A DNA stretch of 64,000 nucleotides from Nonomuraea indica (GTDB lineage: Bacteria; Actinomycetota; Actinomycetes; Streptosporangiales; Streptosporangiaceae): contig NZ_KZ559475.1 of assembly GCF_002850745.1 (NCBI RefSeq), positions 112,193-176,192 of the forward strand, written 5' to 3'. The position numbers were made by a program, and so were the translations under genes. Under the pieces are notes generated by a model that was given only the letters and a program-made list of their open reading frames with translations, searched no databases and was not told the origin of the DNA. The first letter of the stretch is position 1; every line of letters begins with the position of its first letter. Shown piece by piece: positions 33,799-41,913 of this stretch.

Positions 33799-35222
33799 GC
33801 GGCCTCGCCTCGCTCGGTGAACACGGCGACCATCTCGCGGATGTCGGTGTCGGAGACGTAGGCGGCGCGGACGCGGACGGGTTCGGGGGAGGTCTCCAAT
33901 CGCATGTACGCCGCTCCCGCGCCCAGCTCGGGGACGGGTGAGATGTGGTCGGCCAGAGCGCCCCGGCCGCGGGCGCCGTCGCCGAGGACCATGTCCACCT
34001 GTTCGGACTCGTCCAAGCGGAGGGCGATCTTGTCGGGGAACAGGTTGCGGATGTTCATGACCTCCTTGCGCGGATCCTGAAGCGCGGCCATAACCCCGAC
34101 ACCCACGGAGCGGCCTTGCGTCGCCAGGGTGGCCAGAGCAGCCGAGATGCGCTGGCGGAGCTGCTTGTCGGGCTGGTAGGCGGTCAGGAACGCCACCTCG
34201 TCAACGAGCACCAGGACGAACGGGTCCTCCACGGTCGGCGTGTGGGAGCGCTGGACGCCGGAGAAGCGGGCCGCCCGCTTCTGCATCACCGAGACGGCCT
34301 CGTCCAGCAGGTCGGCGCAGTCGGCCGGGTCGGCGGCATACCGGCCCTGGAACAGCTCACGGCCGAAGGACAGCTCCATCAGCTTGGGGTCCAGCGCCCA
34401 GATCTCGACCAGCCCGGCGCGCATGGCAGGGAGAAGCCCGCGGATGGTGTCCCACAAGAACGAGCCCTTGCCGGCCCCGGTTGCCCCGGCGATCAGGATG
34501 TGCGTGCCGTGGACCTTGAGCTTCAAGGGCCGACCGTCTTCCTGCTTGCCGATCTCGACCGGCCCCACCGACGGCTCGTCCGGGATGGGAAGCGCGGGGA
34601 TCGGGTCCGCGAGTGGATCGCTGCGCGGGAAGGTCAGCAGCAGCCGGCCGCCTTTGACGAGCGCGACTCGGCAGGAGACGGCACCGAAACCTTGGGCGAG
34701 GTTGTCGGTGCGGTCGGTCCAGTCCTTGACGGCCTGCCCGTCGAGCATCCGCACGGTGACGCGGTCGGCCCAGCCGTCACACTGCACCTTGACGAGACGG
34801 GGCATGTAAGCCAGGCCGTTGATGCGCTTGGCCAGCCCGGAGACGTCCATGACGGCCTGCCAGTGACGGCGATAGACCGACATAAGCCGCCACCAGGCCA
34901 GCAGCCGCCAGCCGATGAGCCGGGCGAACGAATCGCGGGCGATGAAGGCCCAGCAGAGCAACGCCAGGACGACGAGCCCGAGCGCCGAGACAGCGAGCGG
35001 CCAGCCGTCCAGGACCCAGAGGGCAGCGAGCGTGACCGGTACGGCGCAGGCAACCGGGTGGCGCCACAGCGTACGTACCAGCGCGGCCAGAAAACGCCAG
35101 CCGTAGATGAGCAGGGTGATCAGAGCAGGGGTCTTGAGAACGGCCGGGCGGAAGACGACGGCCGTGTCGGGCGTGGTGGCGACGAGGTTGCGTGCCTCGT
35201 CGCCAGGCAGCCGCTTGAACAT
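33795..35222 (-). CDS. FtsK/SpoIIIE-type DNA translocase for conjugation (Tra)
   Basis: A 475-aa protein with two TM helices (about 58-75 and 78-95), then a RecA-like motor with Walker A GATGAGKGS (246-254) and Walker B VLVLVDE (336-342). AICE Tra proteins pump double-stranded DNA from hypha to hypha. The gene is intact although rep and int downstream are broken. It is cotranscribed with the 49-aa gene and rep. Confidence 0.92.
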   Translation of the reverse strand: MFKRLPGDEARNLVATTPDTAVVFRPAVLKTPALITLLIYGWRFLAALVRTLWRHPVACAVPVTLAALWVLDGWPLAVSALGLVVLALLCWAFIARDSFARLIGWRLLAWWRLMSVYRRHWQAVMDVSGLAKRINGLAYMPRLVKVQCDGWADRVTVRMLDGQAVKDWTDRTDNLAQGFGAVSCRVALVKGGRLLLTFPRSDPLADPIPALPIPDEPSVGPVEIGKQEDGRPLKLKVHGTHILIAGATGAGKGSFLWDTIRGLLPAMRAGLVEIWALDPKLMELSFGRELFQGRYAADPADCADLLDEAVSVMQKRAARFSGVQRSHTPTVEDPFVLVLVDEVAFLTAYQPDKQLRQRISAALATLATQGRSVGVGVMAALQDPRKEVMNIRNLFPDKIALRLDESEQVDMVLGDGARGRGALADHISPVPELGAGAAYMRLETSPEPVRVRAAYVSDTDIREMVAVFTERGEAA

Positions 35223-35307
35223 ATGCTTGGAACCTCTCGTGAGTGAGATCAGGGAGAAGATCGGGGGCCGCCGGAAGTTGCCGCTTCTGGCGGCCCCGCC
35301 CTACGTG

Positions 35308-35634
35308 TCAGGCCGCCGTCTGGTCGGTGGCCTTGCCGGCGGCCAACTGCTGCTTCGCGTGACCGGGCAGGTGGTAGGTGTGGGAGGTATCGGTCCTGGT
35401 GTGGAAGGCGCGCTCCATCGACCAGGCGAAGCGGGCGGCCTCGTGGGCGAGTTGGCGGGCGAACTCCACGTCCTCACCGGTCACGGGACCATTGGTGGTG
35501 ACCAGCACCGAGGTGGCGCCGAAGTCGAGCGCCAGCACCGGCTCACGGTGCCCGTAGGGGTGGCGGAGCGTGCGGACGGTGTGTCCGGTGGCCAGCCGGA
35601 TCACGCTGCGACGCGGGGTGCGGCGGCGGGTCAT
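35308..35634 (-). CDS. Hypothetical AICE protein (108 aa)
   Basis: A basic N-terminus (MTRRRTPRRSVIRLATGHTV) is followed by a short domain (VLALDFGATSVLVTTNGPV, then EFARQLAHEAARFAWSMERA). No family recognised. It starts as the pra-like gene ends (35634 shared) and precedes tra by 85 bp, so it belongs to the transfer operon. Conserved position in related elements suggests a transfer or regulation role; not known. Confidence 0.75.
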   Translation of the reverse strand: MTRRRTPRRSVIRLATGHTVRTLRHPYGHREPVLALDFGATSVLVTTNGPVTGEDVEFARQLAHEAARFAWSMERAFHTRTDTSHTYHLPGHAKQQLAAGKATDQTAA

Positions 35635-36059
35635 CAGTTGGCGTCCTTTCCGGCCGGGGCCTTCACGGGAGCGGGCGGGGTGGTGGTGCGGGGTGCGTGC
35701 ATCTCGCGGACCTTGATCGAGTAGGCGAGACGGCCGGCGGCGTTGACGTACGGGGTGATGGACATGCCGTCGAACTCGACCGGCGTGAACGGCAGGCCCG
35801 GCATGGGCTGCGGTGGTACCGGCTGCACCGGGGCGAGGATCTTGACCGCGACGGTCTTCTGGGCGGGCTTGAGGGTCGGGTCCCCGTCCATGACCGCGAC
35901 CTGCCAGACCAGCTCTTGGGTCTGCTTGTCGCGGGCCTGCACGAACCGGCCGCCGGCGGAGGCGTCGAAGTCCTTGACGGGCTCGACCTCGCCGACGATG
36001 TAGCAGCCATGCGGGAAGACCATGGCGAAGGTGACGGGGATGGGGCCTTGCAGAGCCAT
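35634..36059 (-). CDS. Pra-like activator of replication, integration and excision
   Basis: A 141-aa protein starting MALQGPIPVTFAMVFPHGCY, then EVEPVKDFDASAGGRFVQAR and a Pro-rich middle (APVQPVPPQPMPGLPFTPVE). Similar actinomycete proteins are annotated as plasmid replication, integration and excision activators, after pSAM2 Pra. The assignment rests on remembered family resemblance and gene order. First gene of the operon running through tra to int; probably repressed by the GntR regulator at 36582. Confidence 0.65.
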   Translation of the reverse strand: MALQGPIPVTFAMVFPHGCYIVGEVEPVKDFDASAGGRFVQARDKQTQELVWQVAVMDGDPTLKPAQKTVAVKILAPVQPVPPQPMPGLPFTPVEFDGMSITPYVNAAGRLAYSIKVREMHAPRTTTPPAPVKAPAGKDAN

Positions 36060-36216
36060 ACGGCTCTCCTTTCCTGAGTGTCTGTCACTTGACCTATCAA
36101 GTGATGCTCCGAGAGTAAGCCGCTTAAACTTGCTACGTCAAGTGACCCTGGCGAAGTGACGAACCTCTTACCGATCCGGTAGACACACACCTAGCCGATC
36201 AAGGAGGAACCACGCG

Positions 36217-36597
36217 GTGTACGTCAGGTACCAAAGCCCCACGCCGAACGCGCGCGGCGTCCATCCCGGCGTGTTCGGCCTGATCAACGCGCTTGCCAAA
36301 CACGGACGACTTTCATCCGAGGAAGAGCGGTTCAGGGTCGACAGCCATGCCTGGTACCACGCAAACCTGATCGACCCCAGCGACGTGGACCCGCGCATCT
36401 ACAACCGCGATCTCAACCCGCAGGCCACCGCATGGTTCAAGACGTCGGCCGGCCACCTCATCGAACGCCTCACCGGGTACCTGGAAATCCTCACCACCCA
36501 CCAGGTGGCATGCGTGCGCGTCGAAGCTGCCGACCCAGGCAACGTCATCTACGAGGACCCGCACCAGGTCGTCGTCGTGCCCTACCGAACCGGATAG
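36217..36597 (+). CDS. Hypothetical AICE protein (126 aa)
   Basis: A 126-aa soluble protein (MYVRYQSPTPNARGVHPGVF...LIDPSDVDPRIYNRDLNPQA). Divergent from the pra-like gene, with the 157 bp between them as a shared promoter region; convergent with the GntR gene, which it overlaps by 16 bp. AAGGAGG lies about 11 bp upstream of the GTG start. Seen in similar elements, but no function known to me. Confidence 0.7.
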   Translation: MYVRYQSPTPNARGVHPGVFGLINALAKHGRLSSEEERFRVDSHAWYHANLIDPSDVDPRIYNRDLNPQATAWFKTSAGHLIERLTGYLEILTTHQVACVRVEAADPGNVIYEDPHQVVVVPYRTG

Positions 36598-37313
36598 GCG
36601 TCTTCCAGCTCGTGACGGTCCGCCGGAAGCAGTACCTCTACCACGACCAGCGGCCGGCCGGAGGCGTCCCGGACCGCGCCGAAGACAGCCAGCAGGGGCA
36701 CGTTCTTGGGCATGCCGAGCTGCTTGGCCTCGGCGGCGGTGGGCATGCGGGCAGTGATCTGCTCCACGATGTGATCGAACCGGACGCCCTTGCGGGACCG
36801 CAGATGCTGCCGGATGCCCTGAGGCAACGGCTCACCGCTGGTCAGGTCGGTACCCTCCGACAGTTCCAGAGGCAGCCACAGCGACACCAGCTCGCTCGGC
36901 TCGCCCTCGCGGACGACCAGGCGCCGGCGCAGGAACGCCTTGCCCTTGGGCTCGGCCTCCAGTAGCACCGCGACGCGGTTGGGCAGCGCCACGGCGGCGG
37001 CCTCGACCAGTTCGCCGGGCGCGTCGGTCTCCGGGCTGGTCAGGTACGCCTGCCCGGGGCGGTTGGACTCCACCGTCGCCATGGCAGGACGGCCCCGCAC
37101 GAAGCGACCCTTGCCCTGCTGCGATTCGATCCAGCCTTGCTCACGCAGCACCCGCAGCGCGGCGACCACGGTGGGCCGGGAGACGCTGAACTCTTGGATG
37201 AGCTGGTGCTCGCTGGGGAGCATGGAGCCGGGCGGGTAGGTTCCCGACTCGATACGCCGTTGAAGGGCCTGCACAAGCTGCGCATACTTCGGCGGCACGG
37301 ACTCTAGCGACAT
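36582..37313 (-). CDS. GntR-family regulator with UTRA domain (KorSA-like)
   Basis: A 243-aa regulator: winged HTH at residues 5-75 (MLPSEHQLIQEFSVSRPTVV, AALRVLREQGWIESQQGKGR) and a UTRA effector domain (FDHIVEQITARMPTAAEAKQ). In pSAM2 the GntR protein KorSA represses pra and itself, keeping the element integrated; the same role is inferred. The start at 37313 gives the canonical GntR N-terminus. Confidence 0.85.
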   Translation of the reverse strand: MSLESVPPKYAQLVQALQRRIESGTYPPGSMLPSEHQLIQEFSVSRPTVVAALRVLREQGWIESQQGKGRFVRGRPAMATVESNRPGQAYLTSPETDAPGELVEAAAVALPNRVAVLLEAEPKGKAFLRRRLVVREGEPSELVSLWLPLELSEGTDLTSGEPLPQGIRQHLRSRKGVRFDHIVEQITARMPTAAEAKQLGMPKNVPLLAVFGAVRDASGRPLVVVEVLLPADRHELEDAYPVR

Positions 37314-37565
37314 TTTGACCGTCCAGCACCCGACAGGTTGTTTTACCAAGTTTGAGCGTATCCTGGCCGAGCCCGCTCGTCCACACCAATCCACAGGCCC
37401 GAAGCAGAAAGGCCCGGCAGACGGTCGACGGAGGGCGCGGGGGCGACCCTCCCAGGGCGTGGACTCGACCGCCCGCCGGGCAGAGGAAGACGCGACGAGA
37501 CAGGGAAAGATCCACCCGTCCCCCTCCAGAAACGGGAGCCGTCACCGCCCCGCCGCGCCCGCCTG

Positions 37566-37847
37566 CTACTTGGCGACGTAGGCCGCCAAGACGTCCGCCG
37601 CTCCCTCCACGTCATCCACCGGATGCCGCCTCTCCGCGTGCTGCCACGAGTAGTACGCGCCGCCGTACCCGACGAACACCCACACTGGCAGCCCCGGCTC
37701 CGGCCGATGCACCATCAACGCGCTGTTGTTGTCGCGCAGCTCGGCGTTGACACCACGCGTCGCCAGCCGATCGCGCAGGCGGATCAGTGCGTTCGCCTCC
37801 TCCAGCTGTCCGAGGCCAGCCATGGCCGCCTGCATGACGGAGTTCAT
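37566..37847 (-). CDS. Hypothetical AICE protein (93 aa)
   Basis: MNSVMQAAMAGLGQLEEANA with RLRDRLATRGVNAELRDNNS and VWVFVGYGGAYYSWQHAERR. The ATG at 37847 overlaps the stop of the upstream 64-aa gene (ATGA) and has AAGGGAG upstream, which decides the start. No known domain. Similar small proteins accompany DnaJ-type zinc proteins in streptomycete accessory regions. Confidence 0.7.
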   Translation of the reverse strand: MNSVMQAAMAGLGQLEEANALIRLRDRLATRGVNAELRDNNSALMVHRPEPGLPVWVFVGYGGAYYSWQHAERRHPVDDVEGAADVLAAYVAK

Positions 37848-38038
37848 TTCCCGCTCCCTTCGGCCCGGCCGCTTCCGAGGCAGTCGAGACACCGCCGTTC
37901 CCCCCTTGGACTCTCGTCGTCATCGCTGTTGCCGATGAGGAGTGCGCGGCGTGAGTCGCGCAGCTTGATTCCGCGTCCCCGGCATGCGGGGCAGGGCGTG
38001 GTCTCGCTGGTCTCGTCTGGCCGGGTCACCGTCGCCAT
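37844..38038 (-). CDS. 64-aa DnaJ-type zinc-finger protein
   Basis: Two CxxCxGxG-like motifs (CPACRGRGIKL and CLDCLGSG) form one DnaJ-like zinc site. Translationally coupled to the 93-aa gene. The region upstream is shared with the divergent HTH/TPR regulator gene. Confidence 0.7.
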   Translation of the reverse strand: MATVTRPDETSETTPCPACRGRGIKLRDSRRALLIGNSDDDESPRGERRCLDCLGSGRAEGSGK

Positions 38039-38194
38039 CTCCTCGATTCATCCGGCGTTCCCTCTGCCGGGAGGCCGCTTCACGTACCGTGTTGGTTGAT
38101 GGCAAGTCCACCGTCAAAAGGAGTTACGCAGGACCCCCGAACGGCTCCCCTCTAATCCCCCTCTTGAGCCCCCAGCCGGGAGGAAGGCCCATAG

Positions 38195-39490
38195 ATGCCC
38201 GAGAACATTCCCAATGTCCAACTACGCGCTTGGCGCAACGAACACCAGCTCACCCGCGCGGAAATGGCCGACCGAATCAACAGCACACAAATCGGCATTT
38301 CGGAACGCCTCACCTGCGACGAGGAGCGCATCCGACGCTGGGAAGCCGGTGAAGTGCGCTGGCCACGCTCGCCATACCGGCTGGCACTGATGCAGTTGAC
38401 CGGGTTGCAGCCGGAGGCATTGGGGTTCTCGCAGAACAAGCAGTCGGGCAGCCGCCTCATCGAAGCATCGGCCATCCTGCCGATGGACGCCCTACGGGCC
38501 GAGGCCGACCTGTACGGCACCATGGAACTCGCCCAGCAGCTCCAAGCATCCGACGTTGGAACCGGCACCTTGGAAGCGCTCGCCGAGGCCGTCGATCTTC
38601 TCTGCCGTGCCTACCCGGTCGTGCCGGCCGCGACGCTACGAGATCGCACACAGAAGCGCCTCGCCCAAATCAACCGGCTGCTTGCTGGGCGGCGCCTCTC
38701 CCTTGACCAGCACCGCGAGCTGCTGGTCATCACAGGCTGGCTGACTGCCTTGCTCGGCTGCGTGCACTACGACCTGGGAGAGCGAGAGGAAGCCGAGACC
38801 GCCCGCCGAGCCGCCTTCGAGATGGGCCGCCAGGTCGGACACGGCGAACTCATGGGGTGGGCACACGAGATGTCAGCCTGGTTCGCCCTGGTCGAAGGCC
38901 GCTACGAAGATGTGGTGACGGCCGCCCGTATGGGCCAGGCCGTCGCCGGCCAGACCAGCGCCATGGTCCAACTCACCTTGCAAGAAGCCCGCGGCCTCGC
39001 ACGCATTGGCGACCGCCGCGAGGCAGATCGCGCACTGACCCGCGGCGCCGACGTCCTCGGCCGCCTGCCCATGCCCGATAACCCCGATCACCACTTCGTG
39101 TTCGACCACGCCAAATGGGTCTTCTACGCAGCCACCTGCTACACCTGGCTCGCCGACGACGCCCGCGCCGAGGAACACGCTCGTGAGACGATCCAGATGC
39201 ACACCAGGCCTGACGGCACGTCCAACGCCCCCATGCGAGTCGCCGACGCCCGCATAGATCTCGGCATCGTCCATGCTCGCCGTGGAGACCTGGACGCCGC
39301 CGTGGCCGAAGGTGTGGTTGCGCTTGACATCGACCGGCGATCACTTACGGACTTGGTTAATCGCGCTGCGGATCTCGACCGCGTACTGCGCCAGAATTAT
39401 CCACGCGAGATTTTGGCTGAGCAATTCCATGAACGGTTTCTACAGGCTCGACGTGCACTCGATTATCGACGCCCTGATCTTCTGCCTTAA
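38195..39490 (+). CDS. HTH regulator with TPR domain
   Basis: A 431-aa protein: XRE-like HTH in residues 5-65 (VQLRAWRNEHQLTRAEMADR, then RRWEAGEVRWPRSPYRLALM) and a long TPR-like helical region (about 120-420; LGEREEAETARRAAFEMGRQ). Such regulators are common in streptomycete elements and may sense a peptide or partner protein. GC content falls off right after this gene, so it marks the edge of the cargo region. Confidence 0.8.
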   Translation: MPENIPNVQLRAWRNEHQLTRAEMADRINSTQIGISERLTCDEERIRRWEAGEVRWPRSPYRLALMQLTGLQPEALGFSQNKQSGSRLIEASAILPMDALRAEADLYGTMELAQQLQASDVGTGTLEALAEAVDLLCRAYPVVPAATLRDRTQKRLAQINRLLAGRRLSLDQHRELLVITGWLTALLGCVHYDLGEREEAETARRAAFEMGRQVGHGELMGWAHEMSAWFALVEGRYEDVVTAARMGQAVAGQTSAMVQLTLQEARGLARIGDRREADRALTRGADVLGRLPMPDNPDHHFVFDHAKWVFYAATCYTWLADDARAEEHARETIQMHTRPDGTSNAPMRVADARIDLGIVHARRGDLDAAVAEGVVALDIDRRSLTDLVNRAADLDRVLRQNYPREILAEQFHERFLQARRALDYRRPDLLP

Positions 39491-39568
39491 ATCGACTATG
39501 GCTCGCCTCTAGGAGAGGGCTAAACTATCATGTTGCCGTGATGCTGATGGCTCGACCGTCACTGAAGA

Positions 39569-40192
39569 TCAGTGAGCAAATATATCTCTTATGCCTTTGA
39601 GTTCGAGCTGAACCTGTATTGGTAAAAAGGCCATGCATTTTCTATAAACCTGCGATAGGCCCTTGGTGTCTAGGTGTGAGCCCAGCACCTTCCACAAGTC
39701 AAGTAGATGTCGCACGTCTTGAACGGCGTATTCGAGCTGCTCTGCGCTTAGAGAGGGTGTGAGCCAGTTACTCGTTTGCTGCGACTTGTCGATTGTGATC
39801 CCTAGATGTCGTTTAAGTAGGGGCTTTAGGCTGTGTTGAGACCTCTCGATTTCGGGCTCTATCAGGCGCGAAGCCACCTTTGTGCATATTATGGTCTGAG
39901 GGTGCGCGGTCCAATGCCATACGAGGAACCGCAGGTCAAAGGGGGCGTGGTGGAAGACTTTGGCAATGGCCTCATCTTCCAATATCTCAATAAAGGTCTT
40001 GGGGGGGGTTTGGGGTATCTTTAACACAATGGCGCCGATGGCGGGAGAATATAGCTGTATGGTGGCTATTCTTTCGCTCCTCCAGTCTAGGCCGGAGGTC
40101 TCGATGTCGCAGGCTACTATGCCTGTATGGCGTAGTACTGGAACAATGCCAGGTGGCACATCTCCCTCTAGAATGACGGCTTGTGTCAACAT
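39569..40192 (-). CDS. DEDDy-type 3'-5' exonuclease (RNase D-like), cargo gene
   Basis: A 207-aa exonuclease domain with all four acidic residues: Asp29/Glu31 in ACDIETSGLDW (Exo I), Asp86 in VFHHAPFDLRFL (Exo II) and Tyr155-x3-Asp159 in LEYAVQDVRHLLDLW (Exo III). It lacks HRDC domains and is about half the size of RNase D. The start at 40192 is fixed by GGAGGA six bases upstream, only 8 bp after the stop of the two-TM gene. Lower GC than flanking DNA. Function inferred as nucleic-acid degradation, possibly anti-phage. Confidence 0.85.
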   Translation of the reverse strand: MLTQAVILEGDVPPGIVPVLRHTGIVACDIETSGLDWRSERIATIQLYSPAIGAIVLKIPQTPPKTFIEILEDEAIAKVFHHAPFDLRFLVWHWTAHPQTIICTKVASRLIEPEIERSQHSLKPLLKRHLGITIDKSQQTSNWLTPSLSAEQLEYAVQDVRHLLDLWKVLGSHLDTKGLSQVYRKCMAFLPIQVQLELKGIRDIFAH

Positions 40193-40200
40193 GAGTCCTC

Positions 40201-41025
40201 CTAGTTTGCCAGCTTGCTCTGCTCCTCTATCGCCTTCAGTTCCTCGCGTACGAACTGATAAAGGCTTCCCCCGTCGCGGCATACGAGTGTGGGGACTTGG
40301 GACCGCTTTCGGCTGTGCGAATAGAGGGTAAGGATTGCTGTTTTGTCGAAGCGATAGCAACTGAAGACGACATCTCCAGTCCGATAATATACTTCGATCT
40401 TGGCGCCGCCTGGCTTCTGTAGCTTGGCGAACTCCCGTCGGCTCTCTTTTATGGCCGCAACTAGGTCTGAGTATTCCATAGAGAAGCGGTCGGCTAGATG
40501 TTTGATAGTTTCCGAATCGGCAGGGTCGGGCAGATAGATGCGAATTCGAGCGTCCGATCGATTGGACAGACTGGTTAGTCGGGATATTTGAGCGTTTCGC
40601 CATGTGCGTCCATACGCAACAAAGACGTCCAGCTTGCGAACGTTTCGGAAGAGGTCCTCCCAGTCAGGGTCTTCCACGTAGTTCGTACCTATGCGTACGA
40701 GCCCGGCCGCCTCAACCTCGGTTGCTGATCTCGCAGTCTCCAGGATCTCCCGAGAGAACGCACGTCTCCCCCATAGATCCCAAACGAGCGCAAGGCCGAC
40801 AGAAACGATGAAGGCAGAACCCAGATTGTTAAGAAGGGCCTTTGCACCCTCCCATGGAAGGTTGAGGCCGCCGAAGTAGAGCATGACTAGCCCCACAACG
40901 GCCACCAGGACCGCTATAAGTACGGTCTTGGTCGTGGTGAGCTGCCGGTAAGGCTTGTCGCTAGATGACCTCTTGATGACGGCCTCCGTCTCCATGGTCA
41001 GCACGGTATGCTTCGCGACTGACAT
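40201..41025 (-). CDS. Two-TM protein with C-terminal PLD-like (HKD-less) domain, cargo gene
   Basis: A 274-aa protein with two TM helices (about 34-53 and 65-85), a linker, and a cytosolic alpha/beta domain (about 110-265: KLDVFVAYGRTWRNAQISRL, ARIRIYLPDPAD, YRFDKTAILTLYSHSRK, TLVCRDGGSLYQFVREEL). The domain resembles a phospholipase-D fold half without the HxK catalytic motif; that is a visual judgement. Upstream of and probably cotranscribed with the exonuclease gene. ATG at 41025 chosen for CGAGG seven bases upstream; ATG at 40995 is the alternative. Confidence 0.75.
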   Translation of the reverse strand: MSVAKHTVLTMETEAVIKRSSSDKPYRQLTTTKTVLIAVLVAVVGLVMLYFGGLNLPWEGAKALLNNLGSAFIVSVGLALVWDLWGRRAFSREILETARSATEVEAAGLVRIGTNYVEDPDWEDLFRNVRKLDVFVAYGRTWRNAQISRLTSLSNRSDARIRIYLPDPADSETIKHLADRFSMEYSDLVAAIKESRREFAKLQKPGGAKIEVYYRTGDVVFSCYRFDKTAILTLYSHSRKRSQVPTLVCRDGGSLYQFVREELKAIEEQSKLAN

Positions 41026-41142
41026 TTTTGGCCTCGGTCCCCCGAGGACTGCCTGTAGCGAACTTGGCACTCCCGGCATACTGCGGCAACCTACTTCTAG
41101 AGGTAGATCCCATACGTTGCCGAATTGTGCTTATGAGGATCA

Positions 41143-41203
41143 AGGGCGGCGCTCCGCGCCGCCGGCGCGGCCCTGCGCTCGGCCGCACGCTGCGCGTGCG
41201 GCC
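41143..41203. repeat. Cluster of strong GC hairpins upstream of the cargo genes
   Basis: GGCGGCG-CTCCG-CGCCGCC at 41145-41163 and GGCCGCACGC-TGC-GCGTGCGGCC at 41181-41203 (10-bp perfect arms). Further GC self-complementary words continue to about 41270. No gene here; a structured RNA, terminator or origin is possible. Confidence 0.55.
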
Positions 41204-41317
41204 TGGGGGCCGTTCTCGCGCGCGGCCGTGCTCGGGCCGCGCTGGGCACGGGGTATACCGGCCGATCCTCGCAGCGGATAGCTTCGCAAGGTGGATGATG
41301 ATCTCTCAGGCAGGCCA

Positions 41318-41422
41318 GTGACCGACGTCGAGATCGCTCTCGGGGTCGGTCTCATGGTGTTGATCCTCCTGCTGCCCACCATCATCTGGCTTGCCATGGT
41401 GTTGCTGCGCCGCCGTAGATAG
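41318..41422 (+). CDS. 34-aa single-TM microprotein
   Basis: GTG start preceded by AGGCAGG. The product is MTDVEIALGVGLMVLILLLP followed by TIIWLAMVLLRRRR: one TM helix with an acidic N-terminus and a four-Arg tail, predicting an N-out/C-in membrane peptide. Too short to assign. It lies alone in the gene-poor right end of the element. Could be chance, but the RBS and strict hydrophobic pattern argue for expression. Confidence 0.45.
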   Translation: MTDVEIALGVGLMVLILLLPTIIWLAMVLLRRRR

Positions 41423-41491
41423 AGCCTCCGGCGGGGGCCTCGGCTCCGGGATGATCGCGACGAACGCTCGGGTGGTCAGTGGCGGGCGTGG

Positions 41492-41641
41492 CCGATCTTC
41501 CCTTCTGCCTCGTCCCAGGCGGAGCCCAGCAGACCAAGGGCCACGGGTCAAGGGTGGAGCTCCCCACTGGAAGAACGACCCTTGACCCGTGGCCCTTGGC
41601 CCGCTGCCTTCCAGGTGGGACGAGGCAGACGGGAAGATCGG
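41492..41641. repeat. Long inverted repeat, 64-nt arms, 22-nt loop
   Basis: Arms 41492-41555 and 41578-41641 match at 55 of 64 positions: 25/26 in the outer part, 20/20 in the inner part, with mismatches in a central bulge. No gene crosses it convincingly. Confidence 0.85.
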
Positions 41642-41670
41642 GTGGGGGAGGCGTGTACGTCCGTACGGGC

Positions 41671-41691
41671 GTGCCATACGCGTGCCATTCA
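41671..41691. repeat. Diverged arm-type repeat pair
   Basis: GTGCCATACGC followed by GTGCCATTCA, a diverged version of the pairs at 30919 and 41760. Confidence 0.55.
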
Positions 41692-41759
41692 CCGGCCCTG
41701 GTGCGATGAGGAAGCCCTGATCAGGCGGCATGATGACGTGGGGGAGAAGCATGATCGCC

Positions 41760-41780
41760 GTGCCATTAGCGTGCCATTAG
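41760..41780. repeat. Arm-type direct repeats near attR
   Basis: Two GTGCCATTAG words one base apart, identical to those next to attL, 79 bp inside attR. Probable integrase arm sites. Confidence 0.7.
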
Positions 41781-41859
41781 GTCCGGTGGGAGCCTGGCGG
41801 GTGGCGGTGATCGCGTTGCAGTGGCCCAGGTCGGGCGGCGTGACGGGCGGATCTTGGCT

Positions 41860-41905
41860 CCTTACAAGCGAGGGGTCACTGATTCGAACCCAGTACCGCC
41901 CACCT
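41860..41905. other. attR of the integrative element
   Basis: Partial 3' tRNA-Val copy matching attL at 45/46 positions. The single difference (A41882) would break a T-stem pair, so this copy is no longer constrained as a tRNA. Confidence 0.92.
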
Positions 41906-41913
41906 CGTAGAAC

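Larger units (their letters stand above)
41423..41859. other. Gene-poor right end of the element
   Basis: The 437 bp contain the long inverted repeat (41492-41641), a diverged arm-type repeat pair (41671-41691) and the perfect pair (41760-41780), then attR. No credible gene. Confidence 0.6.
30833..41905. mobile_element. Actinomycete integrative and conjugative element (AICE), apparently decayed
   Basis: An 11.1-kb insertion in tRNA-Val bounded by 46-bp direct repeats. From the left it carries int (two frameshifts), RepSA-type rep (amber and frameshift), a small zinc protein, FtsK/SpoIIIE tra, a 108-aa protein, a pra-like gene, a KorSA-like GntR regulator, an HTH/TPR regulator and a low-GC cargo pair. 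This is the pSAM2-type gene set. No xis gene is seen between rep and int. Intact tra with broken rep and int suggests loss of autonomous excision and replication, unless the lesions are sequencing errors. Confidence 0.9.
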
